64,000 nt of DNA from Acidimicrobiaceae bacterium (lineage in GTDB: Bacteria; Actinomycetota; Acidimicrobiia; Acidimicrobiales; RAAP-2). Position 1 is the stretch's first letter; each line of letters starts with the position of its first letter. Shown here piece by piece: positions 1 to 8,613 of this stretch. Both the position numbers and the translations under genes were made by a program. The notes beneath the pieces were generated by a model. It did no database searches and had not been told where the DNA came from. It saw only the letters and a list, made by a program, of their open reading frames with translations. The stretch spans positions 20,810 to 84,809 of the forward strand of contig PMOI01000020.1 of assembly GCA_003162475.1 (NCBI GenBank), given 5' to 3'.

Positions 1-513
1 TTCACGCTGATGGTCGCGGCCGGCAACGACACCACGCGCTACACCATGGCGGGAGGCCTCCTGGCCCTGATCGAGCGGCCCGACATCTTCGAACAAATTC
101 CTTCGATGTCCCTCGAGGAGCGCAAGAGTCTCGTTGACGAGATGCTGCGGTGGACGACCGTGACGATGCACTTTCGCCGTACCGTCACCGTTGACACGGA
201 ACTCAACGGCAAGTCCTTGAAGGCCGGCGACAAAGTGGTTCTCTGGTACGCCTCGGCCAACGACGACGAGAGCCATTTTCAAAACCCCGGTGAGTTCCAA
301 CCCGATCGATCGCCCAACGACCACGTCGCCTTTGGACTGCACAGTCCACACCTCTGTCTTGGCTCGCACCTCGCACGTCTGGAGATGCGAGTTCTCTTCG
401 AAGAGATCGCCAAGCGCTGGAAGAAGGTGGAACTCGTCGACGAGCCCGAGCGACTGCGTTCGAACTTCATCAGTGGCATCAAGAACCTACCGATTCGCGT
501 GACCTGGCGTTAG
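1..513 (+). CDS. Cytochrome P450, C-terminal fragment (5' end outside window)
   Basis: The reading frame is open from base 1, so only about the last 170 residues are seen. They carry the I-helix oxygen-activation motif (AGNDTTR, residues 7-13), the K-helix ExxR (EMLR) and the haem-binding loop FGLHSPHLCLG with the axial cysteine. The loop has the 11-residue spacing of P450s that read FGGGxHxCLG, but its glycines are replaced by L-H-S-P. By family it is a bacterial class I mono-oxygenase needing ferredoxin and reductase, neither of which is visible. Its stop overlaps the stop of the convergent glutamine-synthetase-like gene by 3 bases. The substrate cannot be told. Confidence 0.93.
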   Translation, partial: FTLMVAAGNDTTRYTMAGGLLALIERPDIFEQIPSMSLEERKSLVDEMLRWTTVTMHFRRTVTVDTELNGKSLKAGDKVVLWYASANDDESHFQNPGEFQPDRSPNDHVAFGLHSPHLCLGSHLARLEMRVLFEEIAKRWKKVELVDEPERLRSNFISGIKNLPIRVTWR

Positions 514-1799
514 AAGAACGGAAGGTACTCGCGAATCTCCCAGTCCGTCGTCGCCGCGGTGAAACGATCCCACTCGGCTCGCTTCACCATGACGTGTTGC
601 GCCACGAGATCGCTACCAATCGCTTCGACGAGGGCCGTGTCTGCTTCGAGGACGTCGAGGGCTTCGGCCAGTGAGGCGGGTACGCCCACCGTCGCGTCGA
701 TACTGTCAAGACCATTGCCGCCTTCGGCCTCACCAGGATTGGCCTTCGAGTTGACGCCAAGGAGGGCCGCCTGTAGGACGGCGGCGACCGCACTGTGCAC
801 GACGGCTGCGCCGTCACTGAGTCGATGCTCGAGGCGAGCGGCGCTGCCACGTTCGTTTGGCACGCGAATCGTCGCGCCACGGTGGTCGTAACCCCAGTTT
901 GCCCAGTAACCCGAAAGCGACGCCGGGCGTAGTCGCTTGTACGCGTTGACCGTAGGGGCGCAGAGTCCCGCCAGCGCGCGATGGTGTTCGAGCAGCCCTC
1001 CAATGGCGTGCTTCGCGAGCGCGGAGAGACCGTCAGCACTCGACTCGTCGTTGATGACGTTCTCGCCCTCAGTGTTTTGAAATGAGAAGTTAACGTGCAG
1101 TCCCGATCCCCCGCGATCACTGATCGGCTTGCCCATAAAAGTGACCATCAGTCCGAGTCGGTGCGCCACTTCACGCGCGAGGACCTTGAAGAGGAATGCG
1201 TCGTCAGCCGCCTTCAAGGCGTCGCTGTAGCGCAACGTGAATTCGAACTGGGGGGTGTCGTATTCGGAGTTGACCGACTCGAGAGGTATCTCGGCGTCGG
1301 CGCACGCCGACCAGATGGCGTCAACGAGACCGAAAGGATCGACGGCCGGTCCCGTTCCGTACACGAAGGCGCCCGGGGTCTCCATGGGCTTCCAACCGCC
1401 TTCGCCGTCGGACACGTAGACGTAGGCCTCGAGCTCGATACCGACGAAAGGTTCGTAGCCAATCGCTCGCCAGTCGGCGACGGCCCTGCGAAGTGCGGCC
1501 CGCGGTGAGACCGAGAACGGCGCGCCCTCTCGAACGAGATCGGCGACGACCACGCGAGTGTTGGCTTCCCAACTCGGTCGCAGGTCCGTCATGTTGAAGA
1601 CCGCGTCAAAGTCTGGCAGTCCTTCGTGCCAGTGGCTTCCGGGCGTTTCAGGAGTCATAACGCGGTCGTAGCCGAGCGCCCACGTACCAGTGCAGTGACG
1701 GGTCCCGTGATCGGCCAGGCTGGCGGGTACGTACTTGCCGCGTGCGAGACCGAGATGGTCGGGCCACAACACCCGTACCCGGTCGAATGAACTCGTCAT
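510..1799 (-). CDS. Glutamine synthetase family protein (GlnT/PuuA-like gamma-glutamyl ligase)
   Basis: 429 residues of the glutamine synthetase catalytic fold, ATP-dependent ligation of ammonia or an amine to glutamate. Motifs seen include the metal and glutamate site GSGLHVNFSF, NAYKRL, the ATP/glutamate arginines RGATIRVP and the C-terminal RLEHRLSDGAA. The ATG at 1799 is chosen because GGAGG lies 7 bases upstream; an in-frame extension to 2051 would run into the facing gene. It is divergent from the aromatic operon at 1902. Primary nitrogen-assimilating GlnA differs in length and N-terminus, so a role on amines, as in PuuA or GlnT types, is more likely, but the substrate is inference. Confidence 0.88.
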   Translation of the reverse strand: MTSSFDRVRVLWPDHLGLARGKYVPASLADHGTRHCTGTWALGYDRVMTPETPGSHWHEGLPDFDAVFNMTDLRPSWEANTRVVVADLVREGAPFSVSPRAALRRAVADWRAIGYEPFVGIELEAYVYVSDGEGGWKPMETPGAFVYGTGPAVDPFGLVDAIWSACADAEIPLESVNSEYDTPQFEFTLRYSDALKAADDAFLFKVLAREVAHRLGLMVTFMGKPISDRGGSGLHVNFSFQNTEGENVINDESSADGLSALAKHAIGGLLEHHRALAGLCAPTVNAYKRLRPASLSGYWANWGYDHRGATIRVPNERGSAARLEHRLSDGAAVVHSAVAAVLQAALLGVNSKANPGEAEGGNGLDSIDATVGVPASLAEALDVLEADTALVEAIGSDLVAQHVMVKRAEWDRFTAATTDWEIREYLPFF

Positions 1800-1901
1800 G
1801 AAGCCTCCAAGGGTGACTTTGGCGAAAGTAGCACGAGAATCGTGACCTTGTTCGTACAATGGGATACTCATTTGAGTACAAACGATTTCGGGGGGGGTCC
1901 C
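1800..1901. promoter_or_regulatory. Divergent promoter region with three inverted repeats
   Basis: The 102 bases between the glutamine-synthetase-like start (1799) and the FAH-family start (1902) hold three inverted repeats: TTGT-TCGT-ACAA at 1848-1859, ACTCA-TT-TGAGT at 1866-1877 and TTTG-AGTA-CAAA at 1871-1882. The first and last have the same architecture and are 23 bases apart, the size expected for a MarR-dimer pair. The MarR gene at 5932 is the last gene of the rightward operon, so autoregulation through these sites is plausible. This is inference; no footprint is implied. Confidence 0.45.
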
Positions 1902-2795
1902 TTGGAGTATCGCCGCATCCTGCTTGACGGCAACGCGGTCGACGTCACACGTGACGGCGACACGTTGGTGGCTGCGGATGGACGGCGCGTCGAGGCAGCG
2001 ACCGCGTCGCACCTGCCCCCGGTCTCGCCTTCGAAGATTCTCTGTTGTCATCTAAACCACGTGTCGCGAGTGCGCGAGTTCGGCATCGAGCTCCCACCGG
2101 CCCCGACGTGGTTTCAAAAGCCCGTCTCAGCCCTCAACACCCACAACGGTGCCGTCGTGCGTCCGGCTAACTGCCGATACCTGAACTACGAAGGCGAGGT
2201 CGCGATAGTCATTGGCCGCACCGCGCGCAACATCAAGCTGGCGGACGCGCCGCACTACGTTGCGGGTTACACCATCGCCAACGACTTCGGCTTGCACGAT
2301 TTCCGTGACACGGATGCCGGGTCGATGCTGCGAGTAAAGGGTGCCGACACCTTGTGTCCGATTGGTCCGGGGCTCATCACGGATTGGGACTTTCACGCCA
2401 AGTCCATGCGTACGATCGTGAACGGCGACGTTCGTCAAGACGGCTCCACTGAAGAGATGGCGTGGGACATGCACTACCTCGTCACGGACGTCGCTCGGCT
2501 CATCACGTTGGTGCCCGGCGACGTCATCCTCTCGGGTACGCCGGCGTTCTCTCGGCCGGTCGAACCGGGCGACGTCGTCACCGTTGAAGTAGAAGGTCTA
2601 GGAGCTCTCACCAATCACGTAGTCTCCTCACCCCATCCCGTTAGCGACGAAGTCGGTGCGCAGCCCACCGCGACCGAGGAAGTACTTTCGACCACCTATG
2701 GGGGTGACTGGGAGTTTCGCGGACAGCGCCGTCCTCATCCCACGGAGCGTTCCGCGCTGCCCTACCCCCGCGTACGACCACGGTTCGAATCGTGA
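1902..2795 (+). CDS. Fumarylacetoacetate hydrolase family protein (HpaG-like isomerase/decarboxylase)
   Basis: About 297 residues. The FAH fold is evident from NYEGEVAIVIG (metal-binding ExE), the IANDFGLHDF segment and the GDVILSGTPAFSRPVEPGD loop. In homoprotocatechuate pathways such enzymes isomerise or decarboxylate the acid formed by the semialdehyde dehydrogenase, which is the next gene here (4-base GTGA overlap at 2792). I choose the TTG at 1902 because a run of seven G lies just upstream and the inverted repeats then fall outside the gene; a GTG at 1842 is the alternative. The last 40 or so residues, rich in Arg and Pro, extend beyond the usual FAH core. Confidence 0.85.
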   Translation: MEYRRILLDGNAVDVTRDGDTLVAADGRRVEAATASHLPPVSPSKILCCHLNHVSRVREFGIELPPAPTWFQKPVSALNTHNGAVVRPANCRYLNYEGEVAIVIGRTARNIKLADAPHYVAGYTIANDFGLHDFRDTDAGSMLRVKGADTLCPIGPGLITDWDFHAKSMRTIVNGDVRQDGSTEEMAWDMHYLVTDVARLITLVPGDVILSGTPAFSRPVEPGDVVTVEVEGLGALTNHVVSSPHPVSDEVGAQPTATEEVLSTTYGGDWEFRGQRRPHPTERSALPYPRVRPRFES

Positions 2796-4258
2796 GTGAA
2801 GAACGGACCAACGTCGGTGGTGTCGCGGTCGCGACGGGACACTTCATCAACAACGTCCGAGTTTCTTCACACGCCACCTTCGAGGACCGTTCACCACTCG
2901 ACTGGTCGTTGAAGCTCGCGGACGTCGCCCGCGGGAACGAGCGCGACGCCGAAGCGGCCGTGAGTGCGGCGCACGTCGCCTTCCCCGCGTGGGCGGCCCT
3001 GAGCCCGCGACAACGCGCGAAGTACCTCCGCCGATTGGCCGATCTGATCGACGAGAACATCGAGCGGATCGCTACCGTCGAATGTCTCGACATGGCCATG
3101 CTCTTCGAGAGCCTTCGACTCCGCGTGATCGCCCGCGGTGCTCGGAACTTTCGTGCGTACGCCGATCTCGCTGAGTCCTACGAGTCGAGGCGTTGGGCAT
3201 CGAACGGCACGCATAACTCGGTGCTGCGCATGCCCGCGGGACCGACAGTCGTCATCACGCCCTGGAACGCGCCCTTCATGCTCTCGACGTGGAAGTGCGC
3301 GCCGGCTCTCGCCGCGGGCAACACCGTTGTCCTGAAGCCCGCCGAGTGGTCACCGCTGAGTTGCTCGTTGTTGATGGACCTCGCACTCGAGGCCGAGTTT
3401 CCTCCCGGCGTCTTCAACCTGGTGCAGGGAATCGGCGACGAAGTGGGCGCGTCACTCGTCGCCGACGCACGCGTGCGTCGAATCTCCTTTACCGGTTCGC
3501 CCGAGACCGGACGGCGCATCGGCGTCGCCGCGGCGAAGAATCTCGTCCCCTTTACGGCCGAACTCGGAGGGAAGGGTCCCTTCGTGGTCTTCGCCGACGC
3601 CGACCTCGACCTCGCCGCGGAGAAGGCCGCCTTGATGTACGACGACGCGGGGCAGGTCTGTCTGGCCGGGACGAGACTCATCGTTGAGGCGAGCATTCGT
3701 GACGAGTTTCTCGATCGGCTCACGAACTTGAGCGAGCAACACGTGCTCGGTGACAGCAGAGACCCGGATACCACCATCTCGCCACTCATCCACCCCGAGC
3801 ACTTCGCGCGCGTCGAAGGGTTCGTCAAGCGTTCGCTCGCCGCGGGCGACACGCTCCTCTTCGGTGGCGAACGGTTGAAGGACGACGGTCTGTGGTTCGA
3901 ACCGACGTTGATCGAACCGCGCGACAACGACGCCGAGATCGTCCAGCGTGAAGTCTTCGGTCCGGTGTTGACTTTCCAGACGTTCGACGGCGAGACAGAA
4001 GCGATTGAGCTCGCCAACTCTACGAAGTACGGTCTCACCGCGATGGTCTTCACCGCCGACCAGAAGAAGGCCGACCGCTTCGGCGTCGGCGTTCGAGCGG
4101 GAACTATCTGGGTGAACTGTTTTCTCGTTCGTGACCTGACGGCACCCTTCGGCGGAACTGGCATCAGCGGCGTGGGGCGCGAAGGCGGCGACTACGCCCT
4201 CGACTTCTACAGCGACCTGAAGACCTACCAAGTGAAAGAGGACACCACGCATGGGTGA
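2792..4258 (+). CDS. Aldehyde dehydrogenase, HpaE-like (5-carboxymethyl-2-hydroxymuconate semialdehyde dehydrogenase)
   Basis: 488 residues, full ALDH length. Seen: oxyanion asparagine in TPWNAPF, cofactor lysine in NTVVLKPAEW, general-base glutamate in ELGGKGP and catalytic cysteine in GQVCLAG. By family it oxidises a semialdehyde to the acid with NAD(P). It sits between a FAH-family hydrolase and a class III extradiol dioxygenase, the arrangement of hpa clusters, so oxidation of the homoprotocatechuate cleavage product is the best guess. The GTG start overlaps the previous stop, and its own stop overlaps the dioxygenase start by 8 bases, indicating one translationally coupled operon. Confidence 0.9.
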   Translation: MSEERTNVGGVAVATGHFINNVRVSSHATFEDRSPLDWSLKLADVARGNERDAEAAVSAAHVAFPAWAALSPRQRAKYLRRLADLIDENIERIATVECLDMAMLFESLRLRVIARGARNFRAYADLAESYESRRWASNGTHNSVLRMPAGPTVVITPWNAPFMLSTWKCAPALAAGNTVVLKPAEWSPLSCSLLMDLALEAEFPPGVFNLVQGIGDEVGASLVADARVRRISFTGSPETGRRIGVAAAKNLVPFTAELGGKGPFVVFADADLDLAAEKAALMYDDAGQVCLAGTRLIVEASIRDEFLDRLTNLSEQHVLGDSRDPDTTISPLIHPEHFARVEGFVKRSLAAGDTLLFGGERLKDDGLWFEPTLIEPRDNDAEIVQREVFGPVLTFQTFDGETEAIELANSTKYGLTAMVFTADQKKADRFGVGVRAGTIWVNCFLVRDLTAPFGGTGISGVGREGGDYALDFYSDLKTYQVKEDTTHG

Positions 4259-5138
4259 AATCGTCGGCGCTGGATTCCTCGCGCACGTTCCGACCATCGT
4301 CCTACCCGACGACGTTCGCCGTGCGTTGAACAACGGTGAGGAGAGCACGCTCTACACCGGGCTGCACCGACTGCGCCGTGAGGTCTTTGACGTGCTGAAG
4401 CCCGACCTCGTCATCGTGTTCGACAGTCACTGGTTCACCACCGTCGAGTTCGTCATCACCGCGGCCGAACGTCGACTCGGCTACTTCACCTCCGAAGAAC
4501 TGCCGCGGGGCATGTCGAGCGTTCCCTACGACGTGAAGGGTGATCCCTCATTCGCGAAACTCGTCGGTGAGATTGCCGACGGCACGCCCGAGTGCTGGAT
4601 CACGCCGATTGACAACGAGCACCTGCCCATCATGTACGCGACCACGAACTTCTTCTCGTTTCTTCAAGGTGACGAGGCGTGGCTCTCGGTCAGCACCTGT
4701 CAAACCTCGGAACCGCGTGACTTCACGGCCGTCGGCGAAGTCATCGCCAAGGCCATCGAGCAGAGTGATCGCCGTGTCGTCCTCATTGCGTCGGGCGCCC
4801 TCAGCCACACCTTCCATACCCTTCGCACGTTGCGAGACCACGAAGCCGCCGGCGAAGAGCACATCTTCTCCGACGAGGCTCGTGCGGCCGACCACAAAGT
4901 CATTGACGCGTGGCTCCGCGGCGATCACGCGAGTGTCATCGACGACTACCCGGAGTTCTTCAAAGTGAAGCCCGAAGGCCGCTTCGCGCACTATCAGATG
5001 ATGATCGCGGCCCTCGGCGGACGTGAGTGCGTGGCCCCGGGGCGCCTCTTTTCCCAGTACGAGAACTCCATCGGGACGGGTCAGATTCACGTATGGTTCG
5101 ATCAACCTGAAAACGGGTGGAGAGGAGCATCATCGTGA
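4251..5138 (+). CDS. hpaD: Class III extradiol dioxygenase, HpaD-like (homoprotocatechuate 2,3-dioxygenase)
   Basis: 295 residues of the LigB-type non-haem iron fold. The sequence follows enterobacterial HpaD: an N-terminal HVP histidine, IVFDSHW with the second histidine, and ASGALSHTFH with the acid/base histidine. By family it opens the ring of 3,4-dihydroxyphenylacetate next to the diol. The neighbouring semialdehyde dehydrogenase and FAH-family enzyme support that role. A related catechol could also be the substrate. ATG at 4251 lies inside the end of the dehydrogenase gene. Confidence 0.85.
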   Translation: MGEIVGAGFLAHVPTIVLPDDVRRALNNGEESTLYTGLHRLRREVFDVLKPDLVIVFDSHWFTTVEFVITAAERRLGYFTSEELPRGMSSVPYDVKGDPSFAKLVGEIADGTPECWITPIDNEHLPIMYATTNFFSFLQGDEAWLSVSTCQTSEPRDFTAVGEVIAKAIEQSDRRVVLIASGALSHTFHTLRTLRDHEAAGEEHIFSDEARAADHKVIDAWLRGDHASVIDDYPEFFKVKPEGRFAHYQMMIAALGGRECVAPGRLFSQYENSIGTGQIHVWFDQPENGWRGASS

Positions 5139-5929
5139 GCCTTCGAGGCCTCCCCTACCCTCGCACCGCGAGTGGTCGCGCGTCGCTCTTGCCGCCGCCG
5201 CCGTGGCACTACTCGGGTGATCTGCTCACGGTCGAGTACCGAACCGATCCCTCCGCCATCGCCGCGCTACTACCCGATGCCGTCTCGCTCGCGAACGACG
5301 ACGAGGATCCGGGTGCCGTGGCGTTCATCTGGGCCGACTGGCAGAGCTGCGGTGACGACGAGGCTGAACTGCTCGATCCCGTGCGTGCTCAGTACAAGGA
5401 GTCCTTCATCGTCGTGCGCTGTCGCTACCAGGATCGTCTCTATAGCCGGTGTCTCTTCATCTGGGTCGACAAGGACTTCGCGCTGGTGAGGGGACAGATC
5501 CAGGGTTACCCAAAGAAACTCGGCTCGATCTACCAGACGAGGCCCGTCACGCGTGGACGCGCCGGACCCCGACTCGAAGCCGGAGGATCCTTCGGCATGA
5601 CCCTCGCAGCGGGCGATCGTCGCCTGGCGCAGGCAACGGTGACGCTCCGGGGTGAAAGCGCGACCGGTGGCTTCGTCAATGGTCACGCGATGTTGCACCA
5701 CCGCTGGTTCCCCCGCGTCGAGATGGACGATCGCGACGCGCTGAGTGACGTCATCACCATGGCTGGCGAGGACGTGGACGTCGGCCCCGCGTACGGCGGA
5801 TCGGCGACGCTCGAGATCTTCGACTCCCCCACGGAAGAGCTTCTCTCCCTCGCGCCGCGAGAGATACTCGGCGGCTACTTCCGATCGGTCGGTACCACCT
5901 TCAACGGTGGCACCACGCTCGAGGATTAG
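5135..5929 (+). CDS. Acetoacetate decarboxylase (ADC) family protein
   Basis: 264 residues from the GTG at 5135, chosen because AGAGGAG precedes it and its GTGA overlaps the dioxygenase stop; a GTG at 5117 is less likely. The ADC superfamily is recognised from FIVVRCRYQDRLYSRCLFIW and GQIQGYPKKLGSIY, where the first of the paired lysines matches the Schiff-base lysine of acetoacetate decarboxylase. Such enzymes decarboxylate or condense beta-keto acids. Its place as the fourth gene of a ring-cleavage operon suggests a step on an aliphatic cleavage product, which standard hpa operons do not assign to this family. Substrate unknown. Confidence 0.8.
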   Translation: MSLRGLPYPRTASGRASLLPPPPWHYSGDLLTVEYRTDPSAIAALLPDAVSLANDDEDPGAVAFIWADWQSCGDDEAELLDPVRAQYKESFIVVRCRYQDRLYSRCLFIWVDKDFALVRGQIQGYPKKLGSIYQTRPVTRGRAGPRLEAGGSFGMTLAAGDRRLAQATVTLRGESATGGFVNGHAMLHHRWFPRVEMDDRDALSDVITMAGEDVDVGPAYGGSATLEIFDSPTEELLSLAPREILGGYFRSVGTTFNGGTTLED

Positions 5930-5931
5930 TC

Positions 5932-6465
5932 GTGTCGCGACGAATAGCCAGCTCCAAAGCCACGGTCGTCTCCCAGGCCGAACGCGACATTCGCGCTCGC
6001 CTCGACGAGCACGAACTCGACTTCACCGCCATGAGCGCGATTTCGAACATCTACCGCGCGGGTTCAGCGGTTCGAAATCATATGGAGCGTTCGCTCCTGG
6101 CGGACTACGACCTCAGCTGGGTCGCCTTCACGGTGCTCTGGGTGTTGTGGATCTGGGGCGAGCAAGAGACGGGTCACGTCGCCGGCGAGGCCGGCATCAC
6201 GAAGGGTACTTTGACGGGCGTCATGAAGACGCTGCAGGCGCGAAAACTCATCAAGCGAATCCCCCACCGTGACGATCGACGAAGGGTGTCGATTGGCCTG
6301 ACGAAAGCTGGGGTGCGCCTCATTGAACAGGTGTTCCCCGAGTTCAATACCCACGAAACCCTTGCGGTCAGCGGTCTTACCGTGGCCGAGCAGCACGAAC
6401 TGGCCCGTCTCTTGCGGTTAGTCCTCAAACAGGTCAGCACGACGAGCCACGACGAGGACGTCTGA
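5932..6465 (+). CDS. MarR family transcriptional regulator
   Basis: 177 residues with a winged helix: GHVAGEAGITKGTLTGVMKTL (recognition helix region) followed by the wing around RIPHRDDRRRVSIGLT, typical of MarR. The GTG start follows the previous stop by 2 bases with GAGGA upstream, so it is co-transcribed with the ring-cleavage genes. HpaR-type MarR repressors control homoprotocatechuate genes by binding pathway intermediates, and the same is likely here, acting at the inverted repeats in 1848-1882. Function is inference from family and position. Confidence 0.88.
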   Translation: MSRRIASSKATVVSQAERDIRARLDEHELDFTAMSAISNIYRAGSAVRNHMERSLLADYDLSWVAFTVLWVLWIWGEQETGHVAGEAGITKGTLTGVMKTLQARKLIKRIPHRDDRRRVSIGLTKAGVRLIEQVFPEFNTHETLAVSGLTVAEQHELARLLRLVLKQVSTTSHDEDV

Positions 6466-6543
6466 GTCCACGTTGACCTCGCAATGTCGTCGTCAAAGAC
6501 CTCCCCTAGAAGCGACGTCTCAGAGTCCTCGGACCACCGAAGA

Positions 6544-7770
6544 TCAGGAGTTCGACAGTACCTCTTGAATTCGCGTGCAGGCGAGAGAGAGCCGATCAAA
6601 GTCTTGGGAGAAGTTGATTCGAAAGTGACCGCGGCCGTCCACGCCGAACTGGTAGCCGGGACTCACGAGCACTCCGTTTTTCTTCAGCGCCACAGCTAAC
6701 GCGTAATCGTCGTTCGCGCCATGACGCAGCGCCCAAGGACTCTCACTGGCGTTCGGAAAGACGTAGGAACTACCGGCCGGAGCGGATACGTTCATTCCAG
6801 GAACTTGCTGCAGAGAACCGACCAGAAAGTCTCGAATCTCCTGATGCGCTTTGGTACGTTCGCTGAGCCACGTTTCGTCGTTGTCCATCCAGTGGCGTAG
6901 TACGTGCTGACCGTAACCCGCGGTGCGTAGCGACGCGAGTGAAATGACCTGCTCCATTGCTTCGATGACGTCGCTTGGTCCAACGGCCGCACCAACGCGG
7001 TAACCGCTCATCGATTCGGTCTTGGAAGGACCGAGCAGCGTCACGGTGCGCTCAGCCATGCCCGGCAAGGAACCGATGTGCACGAACTCGTTGTCATCGA
7101 AAATCAGACGGCAGTAGAGCTGATCGACGACTGCCCACATGTCGTTCGCCACGACCCACGCGGCGAGGCGTTCGGCCGTCTCGCGCGAGTAGACGCCTCC
7201 CGTTGGATTGTTGGGATGTGAGAGAACGACGCCCCGTGCACCGTGGCGCGCGGCTTCGTCCAGGTCGCCTTGGTCAATTGACATGATGCCGTGCGCACTC
7301 TGGCTCAGCGCTATGCGGTGCGACGTTGCCCCAAGGTAGGCGCAGATTCGCTCGTCCATGAAGTATTCCTTCGCCGGGAACGCAACGACGTCGCCCGGCG
7401 TCACGAGTGCTGACAACGACGTGAAGAGTCCGCCCTGGGTACCTGGCGTCAAGATCAGGTCGAGCGCCGGATCAACGTCGCGACCGAGGAGCGAACCAAC
7501 GCGCGGGGCCAGCACACGGCGCACGCTGATGCTCCCTCGGTACGGAGAGTACGCCTCGGTGTTCTCTACAACGGCCGCTTCAAAGTCAACTCGTGCCGAC
7601 GAGGGCGGCAGAAACGCCCTCGTGTCGCCGTGCGTCAGGTCAACGAGATCATCGGGACCGGGCGTCGTGGCGACGTCACGATCCATCTCGCGCACCGACG
7701 CTCCGTACAGCGAAGCGTAGGCACCGAGTTCCGCCGCGACGAGGGCGGGAGGGCGCTTGTACATGGTCAT
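6544..7770 (-). CDS. Class I/II PLP-dependent aminotransferase
   Basis: 408 residues, fold type I. Seen: LSHPNNPTGGVYS with the substrate-loop asparagine, and the PLP-binding lysine in LLGPSKTESMSGYRVG, with the phosphate-binding arginine shortly after. The ATG at 7770 has AGGAG 5 bases upstream. It is the last gene of the long minus-strand locus and follows the GntR regulator after a 127-base gap containing a hairpin. It likely transaminates the amino acid handled by that locus; the specific amino donor cannot be read from the sequence. Confidence 0.9.
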   Translation of the reverse strand: MTMYKRPPALVAAELGAYASLYGASVREMDRDVATTPGPDDLVDLTHGDTRAFLPPSSARVDFEAAVVENTEAYSPYRGSISVRRVLAPRVGSLLGRDVDPALDLILTPGTQGGLFTSLSALVTPGDVVAFPAKEYFMDERICAYLGATSHRIALSQSAHGIMSIDQGDLDEAARHGARGVVLSHPNNPTGGVYSRETAERLAAWVVANDMWAVVDQLYCRLIFDDNEFVHIGSLPGMAERTVTLLGPSKTESMSGYRVGAAVGPSDVIEAMEQVISLASLRTAGYGQHVLRHWMDNDETWLSERTKAHQEIRDFLVGSLQQVPGMNVSAPAGSSYVFPNASESPWALRHGANDDYALAVALKKNGVLVSPGYQFGVDGRGHFRINFSQDFDRLSLACTRIQEVLSNS

Positions 7771-7803
7771 TCTTGCTCCTTGGGGAACGAAGTGAGAAGC
7801 GCA

Positions 7804-7818
7804 CGCGGACCGTCCGCG
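7804..7818 (-). promoter_or_regulatory. GC-rich inverted repeat between GntR and aminotransferase genes
   Basis: A perfect 7-1-7 inverted repeat (arms CGCGGAC and GTCCGCG) lies in the 127-base gap between the GntR stop (7898) and the aminotransferase start (7770). A second weaker repeat (CGGAC, 3 bases, GTCCG) is at about 7854-7866. No run of T follows, so a classic terminator is not supported; it could be an operator or an mRNA-stabilising hairpin. Confidence 0.35.
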
Positions 7819-7897
7819 ACGCGCTCGGATGATACAAAACAGCTCACGTCGTACGGACCGCGTCCGACGATGCAGGGAACTGGCTCTGACGCACTAA

Positions 7898-8599
7898 TCA
7901 GTCGTCTTCAGGTGCGTCGACGACGAGATGCGTCAAGTAGTGGCTTCGTATCGCCTCTTCGATCACGTCCGACTCACGTGTCTTGAGCGCGTCGATCACT
8001 TCGCGGTGTCTTACGACAATGTCGTCCATGTCGATGCCCTGTTGCTCAAGCGACGAACGCATCAGCGACCCCATCTGGCCGTCCAACATGTGCCAGAGTT
8101 CGGTCACTCGAGGGCGCTCACTGGCCGAAAGGATGACGCTGTGAAAATCCGTGTCCGCGTCGACGATGGTGGCCATGTCGTGCGCCAACGCGGACATCTT
8201 CATCCTCTCGATCTGGCGTTCCAATTCATCGATGACTTCAGGCGTTATCCAATGGAGGTCATTACACGCGGCGCCGGATTCGAGCACGTAACGCGCAAAG
8301 CACGAATCGATGATCTCGGACGCGCTCATGCGGGCGACGAAGCTTCCCCGGCGGTCGGTCATCGTGATGAGATTCTCGTTCGCGAGGTCTCGAAGGGCCG
8401 AGCGAAGCGTGGTACGGCTCACCCCAAACTCCTCCGCGATCCTCGACTCGACCAGGTGTTCTCCCGCGATGAACTCGTTGTTCAAGATACGCCTGCGCAG
8501 TTCGGTGTAGACGGCGTCAGGAAGTGACGTGTGCTTGATATGACCAACGTCGGTCCCCGACGTGTGATTGGTCGCTACTCCGTTGGTAGCATCGCGCAT
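7898..8599 (-). CDS. GntR family regulator with FCD ligand domain
   Basis: 233 residues. The N-terminal winged helix reads AVYTELRRRI ... SRIAEEFGVSRTTLRSALRDL, typical of the FadR subfamily; the C-terminal half is the all-helical FCD domain that binds small carboxylates. The ATG at 8599 is preceded by GGGAGG. The ATG at 8617, overlapping the previous stop as ATGA, is an alternative with no visible ribosome site. It lies inside the catabolic locus and probably senses its substrate. The 24-base palindrome at 17255-17278 is the best candidate operator. Confidence 0.87.
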   Translation of the reverse strand: MRDATNGVATNHTSGTDVGHIKHTSLPDAVYTELRRRILNNEFIAGEHLVESRIAEEFGVSRTTLRSALRDLANENLITMTDRRGSFVARMSASEIIDSCFARYVLESGAACNDLHWITPEVIDELERQIERMKMSALAHDMATIVDADTDFHSVILSASERPRVTELWHMLDGQMGSLMRSSLEQQGIDMDDIVVRHREVIDALKTRESDVIEEAIRSHYLTHLVVDAPEDD

Positions 8600-8613
8600 T
8601 GTCCTCCCGGTTC

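Noticed and set aside
2770..2800. GGTTCGAATC resembling a tRNA T-loop
   Set aside because: It lies in the coding end of the FAH-family gene, and no acceptor, D or anticodon stem can be folded around it.
3178..4164. Antisense frame of about 328 codons opposite the HpaE-like dehydrogenase
   Set aside because: Shadow of an intact ALDH gene with no own ribosome site or domain.
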